From Acidovorax sp. Leaf191 (GTDB lineage: Bacteria > Pseudomonadota > Gammaproteobacteria > Burkholderiales > Burkholderiaceae_C): a DNA stretch of 64,000 nucleotides. Where the stretch lies: the NCBI RefSeq assembly GCF_001424425.1, contig NZ_LMPT01000018.1, forward strand, positions 372,001 through 436,000. Reading direction: 5' to 3'. Positions 7,048 to 15,444 of this stretch are shown piece by piece. Under the pieces are notes generated by a model. It saw only the letters and a list, made by a program, of their open reading frames with translations, ran no database searches and was not told the origin of the DNA. Position 1 is the stretch's first letter. Every line of letters starts with the position of its first letter. The translations under genes and the position numbers were made by a program.

Positions 7048-9662
7048 CATGCCTGCGTGGATGGCGTTGATGGCGCTGACGACGGTGTTGGCGATGTTGG
7101 GGGTGTTGGCGGTGAGCCCGTGCCGTCGCCGTCCAGCGACCGCACCGACAGGTCCATCTCCTGCAGCAGCGCGGGGCGGCCGAACCAGTAGCCCTGCGCG
7201 CTGGCGCAGCCCATTTCGCGCAGGCGCTGCGCGGCGGCCTGTGTCTCCACGCCTTCGGCCACCACGGTCACGCCGAAGCCTTGCGACATGTTCAGCACGG
7301 CGGTGACGATGGCAGCGTTCTGCGGCGAGTCGAGCAGGTTGCGCACGAAGCTCTGGTCGACCTTCACGCAGTCGAACGGCAGGCGGCTCAGGTACGCCAG
7401 CGACGAGTAGCCGGTGCCGAAGTCGTCGATGGCGATCTTCACGCCCAGCGCACGGATGCGTGCCAGGCGCTGGCCGGTCACCGCATCGCCCTCGATCAGC
7501 ACCGACTCGGTCAGCTCCAGCGTCAGGTGCTGCGGCGGCAGGCCGCTGGTGGCCAGCACCTGCTGCAGCGCGGCCGGAAAGTCCGACTGGATGAGCTGCC
7601 GCGCGGACACGTTCACATGCAGGTCGAAGCCTTCGGGCAGCCGCGGCAGTTGCTCTGCGATGTCCCGCGTGGCGCGGCGCAGCACCCAGTCGCCCAGGGC
7701 GAGGATCAGGTCCGACTCTTCGGCCACCGGGATGAACACACCCGGCGGCACCATGCCCCGCGTGGGGCTGTGCCAGCGCAGCAGCGCTTCGGCGCCGCTC
7801 ACGCGGCCGGTGGCCAGCTCGATCACGGGCTGGTAGTGCACGAGGAACTGGTCTTTCTCCAGGGCCTGGCGCAGTTCGGTGGCCAGCCGCGCGCGCTCCT
7901 TGGACTGCTCTGCCATGCTGGGCTCGAACACCACGCACTGGTTCAGGCCGCGCCGCTTCGCCTCGCCCAGCGCGATGCTGGCGTTGCGCAGCCATTCGGG
8001 CAGGTCGTCGCCGCGCAGGTGCCCGCCCACCACGCCCACCGATGCATGCACCATGACCTCGTCGGCGCCGGCAGAGAACGGCGTGGAGAACAGCGCCAGC
8101 ACTGCCTTGGCGATCTGCGCCTGCGTTGAAGACTCGCCGCCGGCCAAATGCAGCAGCGCGAATTCATCGCCGCCCAGGCGCGCCATGAGCACGGGGGCGG
8201 GCAGGCGGGCGCGCAGGCGCTCGCTCACGGCCTGCAGCAGGCGGTCGCCCGTGCCATAGCCCACGTTGTCGTTGATGGCGCGAAAGGCGTCCAGCCCCAC
8301 CAGGGTCAGCACCGCAGGCTGCGGCTCGGTCCAGTTGGCCTGCTCCAGCAGGCCCCGGCGCGTGAGCAGCTGGGTGAGGCTGTCGTAGATGAGCAGCTCG
8401 CGCATCTGGTTGAACGAGCGCTGCAGCCGCTCCGCCATCTGGTTGAAGGCGTGCACGAGGATGGTGGTCTCCAGCAGCGGGCTGCTTTTTTCGATGCCGG
8501 TGCTCCATTCGCCGCGTGCAATGCGGTTGGCAGCCTCGGCCGTCATGAGGATGGGGCGCGCGGCGCGCTCGATCACCCACAGCCCGAGGATGAGGCCCAG
8601 AACGGCGATGGCGGCGGTGGCCAGCAGCGCCCGGCGGCTGGAACTGCGCGAGTCGCCGAGCAGGTCGGACTCCGGCAGCAGCACGACGATGCGCCAGTCG
8701 ATGCCGCGTGCGTCCGCGTACCGCGTGACCCGGCCGAAGTACTGCTCGCCCTGGACCGTGAAGCGAAAGCCCGTTCCCTCGGCCGTGGTGGGCGCCTGCT
8801 GCAGGTAGGCTCCGGCAGCGCGGATCTGCGCGCTGGCGCTTTGGTCCACGCTCAGGCGTTCGCGCTGGCCGGCGGTGTCCTGCCGGTCGCTGACCAGCGC
8901 GCCGGGCTCGGAGTGCGCGACCATGCGGCCCTGCGCGTCGGTGATGAAGATCTGGCCTTGCCCGCGCAGCGGCTCCTCGCGCAAAAAGCGGTTGAGGGTG
9001 TCCAGCCGCACGTCGGCCTCCATCACACCCACCAGCTGGCCCTTGACCACGACGGGCGACGCGGCCGAGATGGTCACGTCACCCCGCTCGCCGGCGGTGG
9101 TGTAGATGGGCGACCACAGGGCCATGCCCGACTGCGCCACCGGTGCATACCAGGGCCGAACGCGCGGGTCGTAGTGGGGGAAGGCCGCGGCCACCTTGGT
9201 GGGGGTGGCGTCCTCGTACACGTTCATGAGGCCGCGGGTGGAGCCGTCCTTGAGGATCAGCTTGAAGCCGCTGCGTGCGCTGGCGTCCCGGCGGATGCCG
9301 GCGTACTCGCCCGTCTGGCTGCCGAAGCTGAGCAGGCTGATCTGCTGGTGGTCTGTATAGAGCTCGGAAAAAATGCCCTGCAAATGCTGGTACACGGGCT
9401 TGAGGTTGCCTGGCTGGTACAGGCCATGGCGCGCTATGGCATCGCCGATGCTGCGCTGGATGAGGAAGGGCGCCTCCAGAAACTCGGCCAGCCGCCCGCG
9501 CGAGGTGTTGGTGATCGCATCGAGCAGGCGCACGCTCTCCTGGTCGATCAGATCGGTGATCTGCCGGTGCTGCGTGACGGCCTGCAGTGCCACCGTGGCT
9601 GCGAACAGCGCGGCAAAAGGCACGGCGATGGCCGTTCGCAGGGAGAGCTGAAATGCGCGCAT
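7047..9662 (-). CDS. Membrane dCACHE-HAMP-GGDEF-EAL cyclic-di-GMP signalling protein
   Basis: An 871-residue inner-membrane protein. A first membrane helix (about residues 8-28) and a second (about 345-366) bracket a periplasmic double CACHE-like sensor, with the phrase DPRVRPWYAPVAQSG typical of dCACHE_1. A HAMP segment follows (about 367-415), then a GGDEF domain with intact RLGGDEF (497-501) and an EAL domain with intact EALLRW (about 624) and the later DDFGTGYSSL. Both the diguanylate cyclase and phosphodiesterase motifs are preserved, so the protein may be bifunctional; the net activity cannot be predicted. It starts with ATG at 9660-9662 and is convergent with the cytochrome gene. Confidence 0.9.
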   Translation of the reverse strand: MRAFQLSLRTAIAVPFAALFAATVALQAVTQHRQITDLIDQESVRLLDAITNTSRGRLAEFLEAPFLIQRSIGDAIARHGLYQPGNLKPVYQHLQGIFSELYTDHQQISLLSFGSQTGEYAGIRRDASARSGFKLILKDGSTRGLMNVYEDATPTKVAAAFPHYDPRVRPWYAPVAQSGMALWSPIYTTAGERGDVTISAASPVVVKGQLVGVMEADVRLDTLNRFLREEPLRGQGQIFITDAQGRMVAHSEPGALVSDRQDTAGQRERLSVDQSASAQIRAAGAYLQQAPTTAEGTGFRFTVQGEQYFGRVTRYADARGIDWRIVVLLPESDLLGDSRSSSRRALLATAAIAVLGLILGLWVIERAARPILMTAEAANRIARGEWSTGIEKSSPLLETTILVHAFNQMAERLQRSFNQMRELLIYDSLTQLLTRRGLLEQANWTEPQPAVLTLVGLDAFRAINDNVGYGTGDRLLQAVSERLRARLPAPVLMARLGGDEFALLHLAGGESSTQAQIAKAVLALFSTPFSAGADEVMVHASVGVVGGHLRGDDLPEWLRNASIALGEAKRRGLNQCVVFEPSMAEQSKERARLATELRQALEKDQFLVHYQPVIELATGRVSGAEALLRWHSPTRGMVPPGVFIPVAEESDLILALGDWVLRRATRDIAEQLPRLPEGFDLHVNVSARQLIQSDFPAALQQVLATSGLPPQHLTLELTESVLIEGDAVTGQRLARIRALGVKIAIDDFGTGYSSLAYLSRLPFDCVKVDQSFVRNLLDSPQNAAIVTAVLNMSQGFGVTVVAEGVETQAAAQRLREMGCASAQGYWFGRPALLQEMDLSVRSLDGDGTGSPPTPPTSPTPSSAPSTPSTQA

Positions 9663-9802
9663 CCGTGGGGGCTCCTGGACCGGACTGGACAGGCTGCACG
9701 CAAGGAGCGTGCCTCGCGTGGCCGGTGTCGGTGTGTCCTATTGTGTGCGCCAGCGGGAAGAAGCGGCAAGCTCCCTCGGCAGGGCGTGTTTTCCGTGCCC
9801 TG

Positions 9803-10237
9803 TCAGTCCTTGGTGGCGCGCCGCTGTACGCAGGCGATGTAGGCCTGGCCGTCCGGCGGGCGGCCGGCGCGCTGGCTTTCCCACAGCATCTCGCCCAGGC
9901 AGTCCATGGCCGCGTGGTGGGCGTCGTGCAGGGAGTCCAGCCGCGCGGTCAACAGCTCCACCGCCTGGCGGATGCCGCGGGGCTGGTCGATGCTGCACTG
10001 CTCGCTGATGGACAGGTGCATCGACAAGTGCAGAAAGGGGTTGGTCTGGCCCGGGGTCTCGTCGTAGTTGCGGGCGACGGCGGCATCGGCGTCGGACAGC
10101 TCGCCGTGGTATTCGGGGTGCTCCGCGATCCACAGGCTGGCCAGCGTCTCGATGGCTTCCATGGGGGCGCCGGCCTGGGTCTTGGTGTGCACCCCGCAGA
10201 GAAAGCGGCGCACATCGGCTTGGGAGGGGCTGAACAT
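9803..10237 (-). CDS. DUF1841 family protein
   Basis: A 144-residue soluble protein of the DUF1841 family, recognised by MFSPSQADVRRF at the start, WIAEHPEYHGELSD, and the diagnostic GQTNPFLHLSMHLSISEQ followed by SIDQPRGIR. Its function is not known. The family start MFSP corresponds to the ATG at 10237; the longer frame starting at 10255 adds six residues without homology. It is transcribed alone, between the GGDEF-EAL gene and a divergent small membrane-protein gene. Confidence 0.85.
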   Translation of the reverse strand: MFSPSQADVRRFLCGVHTKTQAGAPMEAIETLASLWIAEHPEYHGELSDADAAVARNYDETPGQTNPFLHLSMHLSISEQCSIDQPRGIRQAVELLTARLDSLHDAHHAAMDCLGEMLWESQRAGRPPDGQAYIACVQRRATKD

Positions 10238-10430
10238 GGGGCGGAAGGTTAGCACGCACCCTGTGGGCCTGGGGCGTGCAGGGTTGCGGGGCGCGCCGTC
10301 AACGCAGCATAGTCTGCGGCCATGTCCTACGCGGCGGCTTTCGGGCCGCTTCTACATTTGCGTTGCGCAGAGAGAGCCGGGCCCTATCTGCCAGATTCCA
10401 CGGATGGCCCGGTGTTGGGGAGATACGTTC

Positions 10431-10658
10431 ATGACTGCACTGCGAATTGCGGGCGCCTTGCTGCTGGTGGCCGGCATGGCGGTTTTTGTGACCGGCGGCT
10501 TCAGCATCGGCAGCGACGTCCTGCAGGCGCCCCTGGGCGCGCTGGAGCTGACGGCGCAGGACAACTACGAGTCCGTCGTCATTCCACAGTGGATGAGCCT
10601 GGGTGCCATGGTGCTGGGCGGCATGGTGCTGGTGGTGGGCTTTCGCCGCAAGGTCTGA
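10431..10658 (+). CDS. Small two-helix membrane protein, function unknown
   Basis: A 75-residue protein with two membrane helices, residues 3-23 (ALRIAGALLLVAGMAVFVTGG) and about 53-71 (WMSLGAMVLGGMVLVVGFR), joined by a polar loop of about 30 residues. Its plan (helix, polar loop ending near a tryptophan, helix, basic end) resembles small DUF3185-like proteins, but I cannot assign it firmly. ATG at 10431 is preceded by GGGGAG nine bases upstream. Confidence 0.65.
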   Translation: MTALRIAGALLLVAGMAVFVTGGFSIGSDVLQAPLGALELTAQDNYESVVIPQWMSLGAMVLGGMVLVVGFRRKV

Positions 10659-10919
10659 TCCCACGTGTTTTCTGCCACGGCCGCACCCTGCGCGCCCTGG
10701 CGCCAGTCACCGCAGCGAGCTGTTGGGCGGTGGTGCCCCGGCCTTTGCACCCACGCAAGGCAAAGGCCACCAGGGTGTCAGCCCCGGCAACTCGTTGCGG
10801 TGAATCGTCCCATCGGTGATTCTCACCGCGCCGCGCGGCCCGCATGAAATTGCAGTGCACTGCACTGCATAGTTCCCCCGAATCACACCTGGCAGTGCTG
10901 CCTCTCAAAGCGCTGCCGC
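10659..10919. other. Intergenic region with no recognisable gene
   Basis: 261 bp between convergent genes. It contains a perfect 14-bp palindrome, TGCAGTGCACTGCA at 10851-10864, and C/A-rich stem-like sequence near 10735-10790 that may terminate transcription. I see no coding sequence. Confidence 0.5.
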
Positions 10920-11720
10920 TCAGGTACGCGGCGCACCCATCATCCGTGAGATGGTCCTGGCCGCACGCAGCAGCGCGGGCAGCAGGGTCTCCTGCATCAT
11001 CTGCGCACTGGTCCGGTTGGCCTGGCCGCTGATGTTGAGCGCCGCCACCGTGCGGCCTGTGCGGTCGGCCAGCGGCGCGGCAATCGATATCAAACCCTCC
11101 TCCAGCTCCTGGTTCACCAGGCACCAGCCTTGCTGGCGTGCCTCGCGGATGCGTGACAGCAGTGTCGGCAGGTCGGTGGTGGTGTGCGCGGTGAAGCGCT
11201 CGAGCGGGTGCTGCTCCAGGCGCGCCTCCAGCTCCTTATCGGGCAGCCCGGCCAGCAGCACCCGGCCCATCGACGTCCAGGGCGCCGGCAGGCGCGAGCC
11301 CACGCCCAGGTTGGTGCGCATGATCTTGTGCGTGGGCACCCGCAGCACGTAGACGATGTCCAGGCCGTCGAGCACGGCGGCCGATGACGACTCGCGCACG
11401 TCTTCCACCAGGTCTTCCATCACCGGCTCGGCCAGGTTCCAGATCGGCAGCGACGACAGGTACGCAAAGCCCAGGTCCAGGATGCGTGGGCTCAGCCGAA
11501 AGAGCTTGCCGTCCGTCTCCACATAGCCCAGCGTCTGCAGCGTGAGCAGGATGCGGCGCGCGCCCGCGCGGGTCAGGCCGGTCTGCGCGGCCACTTCGCT
11601 CAGCGTCTGCTGCGGCCGGGCGGCGCTGAACGAGCGGATCACCTCCAGCCCGCGGGCGAACGACTGCACATAGCTGTCGCTGGGTTTGGGGTCTTTGGTG
11701 GGGAGCGTTTCGGTATTCAT
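10920..11720 (-). CDS. pcaR: IclR-family regulator of the beta-ketoadipate pathway (PcaR-like)
   Basis: A 266-residue IclR-type regulator. The N-terminal winged helix (about residues 17-80) begins with SYVQSFARGLEVIRSFS, the hallmark of the PcaR/PobR/PcaU branch, and contains LSEVAAQTGLTRAGARRILLTL. The C-terminal effector domain includes SMGRVLLAGLPD and GWCLVNQELEEGLISIAAPL. It is divergent from pcaIJF with a 90-bp shared promoter region, as expected for a regulator responding to beta-ketoadipate. The effector and sign of regulation are inferred from family knowledge only. Confidence 0.88.
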   Translation of the reverse strand: MNTETLPTKDPKPSDSYVQSFARGLEVIRSFSAARPQQTLSEVAAQTGLTRAGARRILLTLQTLGYVETDGKLFRLSPRILDLGFAYLSSLPIWNLAEPVMEDLVEDVRESSSAAVLDGLDIVYVLRVPTHKIMRTNLGVGSRLPAPWTSMGRVLLAGLPDKELEARLEQHPLERFTAHTTTDLPTLLSRIREARQQGWCLVNQELEEGLISIAAPLADRTGRTVAALNISGQANRTSAQMMQETLLPALLRAARTISRMMGAPRT

Positions 11721-11730
11721 GCAGCGGCCC

Positions 11731-11776
11731 TTTATAATTCTTTATGCGAACATTTGTTCTATAAGCGAACAAATTC
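11731..11776. promoter_or_regulatory. pcaR-pcaI divergent promoter with PcaR-operator-like repeats
   Basis: A TATAAT lies at 11733-11738. Beside it are two GCGAACA motifs, at 11746-11752 and 11764-11770, with an intervening TTTGTTC forming a GAACATTTGTTC palindrome at 11748-11759. Repeats built on GTTC/GAAC are typical of operators for this IclR subgroup. The start of the pcaI transcript is not known. Confidence 0.55.
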
Positions 11777-11810
11777 TATCCCGAGACAAGCACATCATGA
11801 AAGCGGTTCG

Positions 11811-12509
11811 ATGATCAACAAGCTGGCGGAGTCGGTGGCCCAGGCCCTTTCGGGGGTGAAGGATGGTGCCACGGTGTTGATAGGCGGGTTCGGCACGGCC
11901 GGCATTCCCGGTGAACTGATCGACGGCCTGATCGCCCAGGGCGCGCGCGACCTCACGGTGGTCAACAACAACGCCGGCAATGCCGACCAGGGCCTGGCCG
12001 CGCTGCTCAAGGCCGGCCAGGTGCGCAAGATCATCTGCAGCTTTCCGCGCCAGGTCGACAGCTACGTGTTCGACGACCTGTACCGCAGCGGCAAGCTCGA
12101 ACTCGAACTCGTGCCCCAGGGCAACCTGGCCGAGCGCCTGCGCGCTGCGGGCGCGGGCATCGGCGCGTTCTTCTGCCCCACGGCCCACGGCACCGAGCTG
12201 GCCGCCGGCAAGGAGACGCGCGAGATCAACGGCAAGCACTATGTGCTGGAGTACCCCATCCACGGCGACGTGGCGCTGATCAAGGCCGAGCAGGGCGACC
12301 GCTGGGGCAACCTGACCTACCGCATGTCGGCCCGCAACTTCGGCCCGGTGATGGCCACGGCCGCCAAGACCACGATCGCCACGGTGCACGAGGTGGTGGA
12401 ACTGGGCGCGCTGGACCCGGAGGCCATCGTCACGCCCGGCATCTACGTGACCCATGTGGTCAAGATCGACCGCACCGCCACGCAGGCCGGTGGGTTCAAA
12501 AAGCCGTGA
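11811..12509 (+). CDS. pcaI: 3-oxoadipate CoA-transferase subunit A
   Basis: A 232-residue alpha subunit of the class I CoA-transferase that moves CoA from succinyl-CoA to 3-oxoadipate. It shows GATVLIGGFGTAGIPGELID near the start, and VVNNNAGNADQGLAALL and FFCPTAHGTELAAGKETR in the middle, all conserved in the family. The ATG at 11811 (MINKLAESVAQAL) was preferred over an upstream TTG in the same frame because it matches family length. It is the first gene of pcaIJF, and the beta subunit follows about 40 bp downstream. Confidence 0.93.
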   Translation: MINKLAESVAQALSGVKDGATVLIGGFGTAGIPGELIDGLIAQGARDLTVVNNNAGNADQGLAALLKAGQVRKIICSFPRQVDSYVFDDLYRSGKLELELVPQGNLAERLRAAGAGIGAFFCPTAHGTELAAGKETREINGKHYVLEYPIHGDVALIKAEQGDRWGNLTYRMSARNFGPVMATAAKTTIATVHEVVELGALDPEAIVTPGIYVTHVVKIDRTATQAGGFKKP

Positions 12510-12549
12510 AATCCGCATGAAATCGGCCTCTACCGCACAAGGAATCAGC

Positions 12550-13203
12550 GTGAGCAGCTATCAAAAGCGTAGTAAAGACGAGTTGGCACAACGTGTGGCG
12601 CAAGACATCCACGACGGCGCCTACGTCAACCTGGGCATCGGCCAGCCCACCCTGGTGGCCAACCACATTCCCGCTGGCCGCGAGGTCATCCTGCAAAGCG
12701 AGAACGGCATCCTGGGCATGGGCCCGGCGCCCGCTGCGGGGCTGGAGGACTACGACCTCATCAACGCCGGCAAGCAGCCGGTGACGCTGCTGCCCGGCGG
12801 CGCGTATTTTCACCACGCCGACAGCTTTGCGATGATGCGCGGCGGGCACCTGGACATCTGCGTGCTGGGCGCCTTCCAGGTGTCGGCCACGGGCGACCTG
12901 GCCAACTGGAGCACCGGCGAGCCCGGCGCCATCCCTGCCGTGGGCGGCGCGATGGATCTGGCCATCGGCGCCAAGCAGACCTGGGTGATGATGGACCTGT
13001 TGACCAAGCAGGGCGCCAGCAAGATCGTGACGCAATGCACTTACCCGCTCACCGGTGTCGCCTGCGTGAAGCGCATCTACACCGATCTGTGCACACTGGC
13101 CTGCACGCCCACGGGGCTGCAGCTCATCGACACCGTGCCCGGCCTGTCCTTGGCCGAGCTAGAGCAACTGGTGGGCCTGCCCATCCGTGCAGCCGCTGTT
13201 TGA
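12550..13203 (+). CDS. pcaJ: 3-oxoadipate CoA-transferase subunit B
   Basis: The 217-residue beta subunit of the 3-oxoadipate:succinyl-CoA transferase. It contains the catalytic-glutamate motif SENGILGMGPAP, preceded by DGAYVNLGIGQPTLVANHIP, and later GGAMDLAIGAKQTWVMM. The start is the GTG at 12550 (SSYQKRSKDEL), which has AAGGA six bases upstream and matches the usual N-terminus; an ATG at 12517 would add eleven residues. It pairs with pcaI and precedes the thiolase gene. Confidence 0.92.
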   Translation: MSSYQKRSKDELAQRVAQDIHDGAYVNLGIGQPTLVANHIPAGREVILQSENGILGMGPAPAAGLEDYDLINAGKQPVTLLPGGAYFHHADSFAMMRGGHLDICVLGAFQVSATGDLANWSTGEPGAIPAVGGAMDLAIGAKQTWVMMDLLTKQGASKIVTQCTYPLTGVACVKRIYTDLCTLACTPTGLQLIDTVPGLSLAELEQLVGLPIRAAAV

Positions 13204-13232
13204 ATGCGTCATTTCGTCATCACCACACCCCA

Positions 13233-13303
13233 CCCGTTCGGGCTGAGCCCGTCGAAGCCAGGGCGCTGTCAGCGCAGCCCTTCGACAAGCTCCGGGCGAA
13301 CGG
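13233..13303. repeat. REP-like inverted repeat between pcaJ and pcaF
   Basis: Two inverted arms, CCGTTCGGGCTGAGCCCGTC (from 13234) and CCCTTCGACAAGCTCCGGGC (from 13278), surround a short spacer. A single arm of the same family recurs at 23771-23796. The arms could form a large hairpin within the pca transcript. Confidence 0.75.
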
Positions 13304-13349
13304 TCTGGGGGCATTTCCACTGAGTCCATAGAAACGAGGAGACAACACC

Positions 13350-14561
13350 ATGAGCACACAACGCCAAGCCTTCATCTGCGACGCCATCCGCACCCCCTTC
13401 GGCCGCTACGGCGGCGCGCTCTCCAGCGTGCGCACCGACGACCTGGGCGCCATCCCCATCAAGGCGCTGATGGACCGCAACCCCGGCGTGGACTGGGCGG
13501 CCGTGACCGACGTGCTTTACGGCTGCGCCAACCAGGCCGGTGAAGACAACCGCAACGTGGCCCACATGAGCAGCCTGCTGGCAGGCCTGCCCATCGACGT
13601 GCCCGGCGCCACCATCAACCGCCTGTGCGGCTCGGGGCTCGACGCCGTGGGCACCGCAGCGCGTGCCATCAAGTCGGGCGAGGCGGGCCTGATGATCGCG
13701 GGCGGCGTGGAGAGCATGAGCCGCGCGCCCTTCGTGATGCCCAAGGCAGAAAGCGCCTTCAGCCGCAACAATGCGGTGTACGACACGACCATCGGCTGGC
13801 GCTTCATCAACAAGCTGATGAAGGAAAAGTACGGCGTCGACTCCATGCCCGAAACTGCCGAGAACGTGGCTACCGACTTCGGCATCGAGCGCGAGGCGCA
13901 GGACCGCATGGCCCTGGCCAGCCAGCTCAACGCCGTGGCGGCCATCAAAGCCGGCCATCTGGCGCGCGAGATCGTGCCGGTGCACATCCCGCAAAAGAAG
14001 GGCGACGCCATCATCGTCAGCCAAGACGAACACCCGCGCGAGACCAGCCTGGAAGCGCTGGCCAAGCTCAAGGGTGTGGTGCGGCCCGACGGCACGGTGA
14101 CGGCGGGCAATGCATCGGGCGTGAACGACGGCGCCTGCGCGCTGCTGCTGGCCGACGAGGCCCATGCTGCCAAACATGGCCTCAAGCCCCGCGCCCGCGT
14201 GGTGGGCATGGCCGTGGCCGGTGTGGCGCCGCGCATCATGGGCTTTGGCCCCACGCCTGCCACGCAAAAGGTGCTGGCGCAGACGGGCCTGACCATCGAC
14301 CACCTGGACGTGATCGAGCTCAACGAAGCCTTTGCCGCGCAGGGCCTGGCGGTGCTGCGCGCCCTGGGCATCAAGGACGACGACGCTCGTGTGAACGCCT
14401 GGGGCGGCGCCATTGCGCTGGGCCACCCGCTGGGCGCCAGCGGCGCGCGCCTGGTCACCACGGCTGTGAACCGTCTGCACGAACACGCCGGCCAGTACGC
14501 GCTGTGCACCATGTGCATCGGCGTGGGGCAGGGCATTGCCATCATCCTGGAGCGCGTGTGA
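13350..14561 (+). CDS. pcaF: 3-oxoadipyl-CoA thiolase
   Basis: A 403-residue thiolase that cleaves 3-oxoadipyl-CoA to succinyl-CoA and acetyl-CoA, the last step of the beta-ketoadipate pathway. The acylated cysteine lies in INRLCGSGLDAVGTAAR (about residue 93), with later GHPLGASGARL and the C-terminal CTMCIGVGQGIA carrying the second catalytic Cys. MSTQRQAFICDAIRTPFGRYGG is the family start, with GAGGAG upstream of ATG 13350. The stop overlaps the next start (GTGA), so an SDR is translationally coupled. Confidence 0.94.
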   Translation: MSTQRQAFICDAIRTPFGRYGGALSSVRTDDLGAIPIKALMDRNPGVDWAAVTDVLYGCANQAGEDNRNVAHMSSLLAGLPIDVPGATINRLCGSGLDAVGTAARAIKSGEAGLMIAGGVESMSRAPFVMPKAESAFSRNNAVYDTTIGWRFINKLMKEKYGVDSMPETAENVATDFGIEREAQDRMALASQLNAVAAIKAGHLAREIVPVHIPQKKGDAIIVSQDEHPRETSLEALAKLKGVVRPDGTVTAGNASGVNDGACALLLADEAHAAKHGLKPRARVVGMAVAGVAPRIMGFGPTPATQKVLAQTGLTIDHLDVIELNEAFAAQGLAVLRALGIKDDDARVNAWGGAIALGHPLGASGARLVTTAVNRLHEHAGQYALCTMCIGVGQGIAIILERV

Positions 14562-15298
14562 CCGCCATTGATAAAAGCACTCCCGTCACGGTCGTCACCG
14601 GCGCCAGCAACGGCATCGGCCGCGCCATCGCCGAGGCCGTGCTGGCCCAGGGCCGCGCCGTGGTCAACCTGGACTACGTGCTGCCCAGCTGGAGCCACCC
14701 GCTGCTCACGTCCTACCAGGGCGACCTGACCGACGAGGCCTCTACCCGCGATCGCGCGGCCGAGATCGCCGCCAAACACGACGTCACGGCCCTGGTCAAC
14801 AACGCCGGTGCCACGCGCCCCGGCACCATCGACACCGCCACCACGGCGCACCTGGACGACGTGGTGGGCCTGCACCTGCGCGCGCCCATGCTGCTGGTGC
14901 AAGCCTTTTTGCCCAGCCTGCGCGCGAGCGGCCAGGGCCGCATCGTGAACATGTCGTCGCGCGCGGCGCTGGGCAAAGGCGACCGCATCGTGTATTCGGC
15001 CACCAAGGCCGGGATGATCGGCATGACGCGCACGCTGGCCATGGAGCTGGGGCGTGACGGCATCACCGTCAACGCCATCGGCCCCGGGCCCATCGCCACC
15101 GAGTTGTTCCGCCAGAGCAACCCCGACGGCGCGCCGCAAACGCAACGCATCCTGAACAGCATTGCCGTGGGCCGCATGGGCACGCCCGACGACGTGGCCC
15201 GCGCGGCGCTGTTCTTCCTCTCGCCCGACAACGGTTTCGTGACCGGGCAGGTGCTGTACGTGTGCGGTGGTACCACGCTCGGCGTGGCACCTGTCTAG
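14558..15298 (+). CDS. SDR-family oxidoreductase coupled to pcaF
   Basis: A 246-residue short-chain dehydrogenase. It has the cofactor motif TGASNGIG (about residues 14-21), NNAG (about 86-89), catalytic Ser in IVNMSSRAAL and the YSATKAG Tyr/Lys pair, followed by VNAIGPGPI. It starts with GTG at 14558, overlapping the pcaF stop by four bases. Its substrate is unknown; the position suggests a step feeding an aromatic-derived ring or acid into the beta-ketoadipate route, but no SDR is part of the core pathway. Confidence 0.9.
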   Translation: MTAIDKSTPVTVVTGASNGIGRAIAEAVLAQGRAVVNLDYVLPSWSHPLLTSYQGDLTDEASTRDRAAEIAAKHDVTALVNNAGATRPGTIDTATTAHLDDVVGLHLRAPMLLVQAFLPSLRASGQGRIVNMSSRAALGKGDRIVYSATKAGMIGMTRTLAMELGRDGITVNAIGPGPIATELFRQSNPDGAPQTQRILNSIAVGRMGTPDDVARAALFFLSPDNGFVTGQVLYVCGGTTLGVAPV

Positions 15299-15444
15299 CC
15301 ACCTGAACGCATTTGCACTGCAGCCCTGAAAGGGGCGCACCCCCTGTTCTCGCCCGGAGGCCTTGGCGCCCGGTTGAGGCCACGGCGCGGCGAGTTCCGC
15401 GCTCGTGACACCCATTTCATCCACCTTTCTGAAGGAGACAAACC

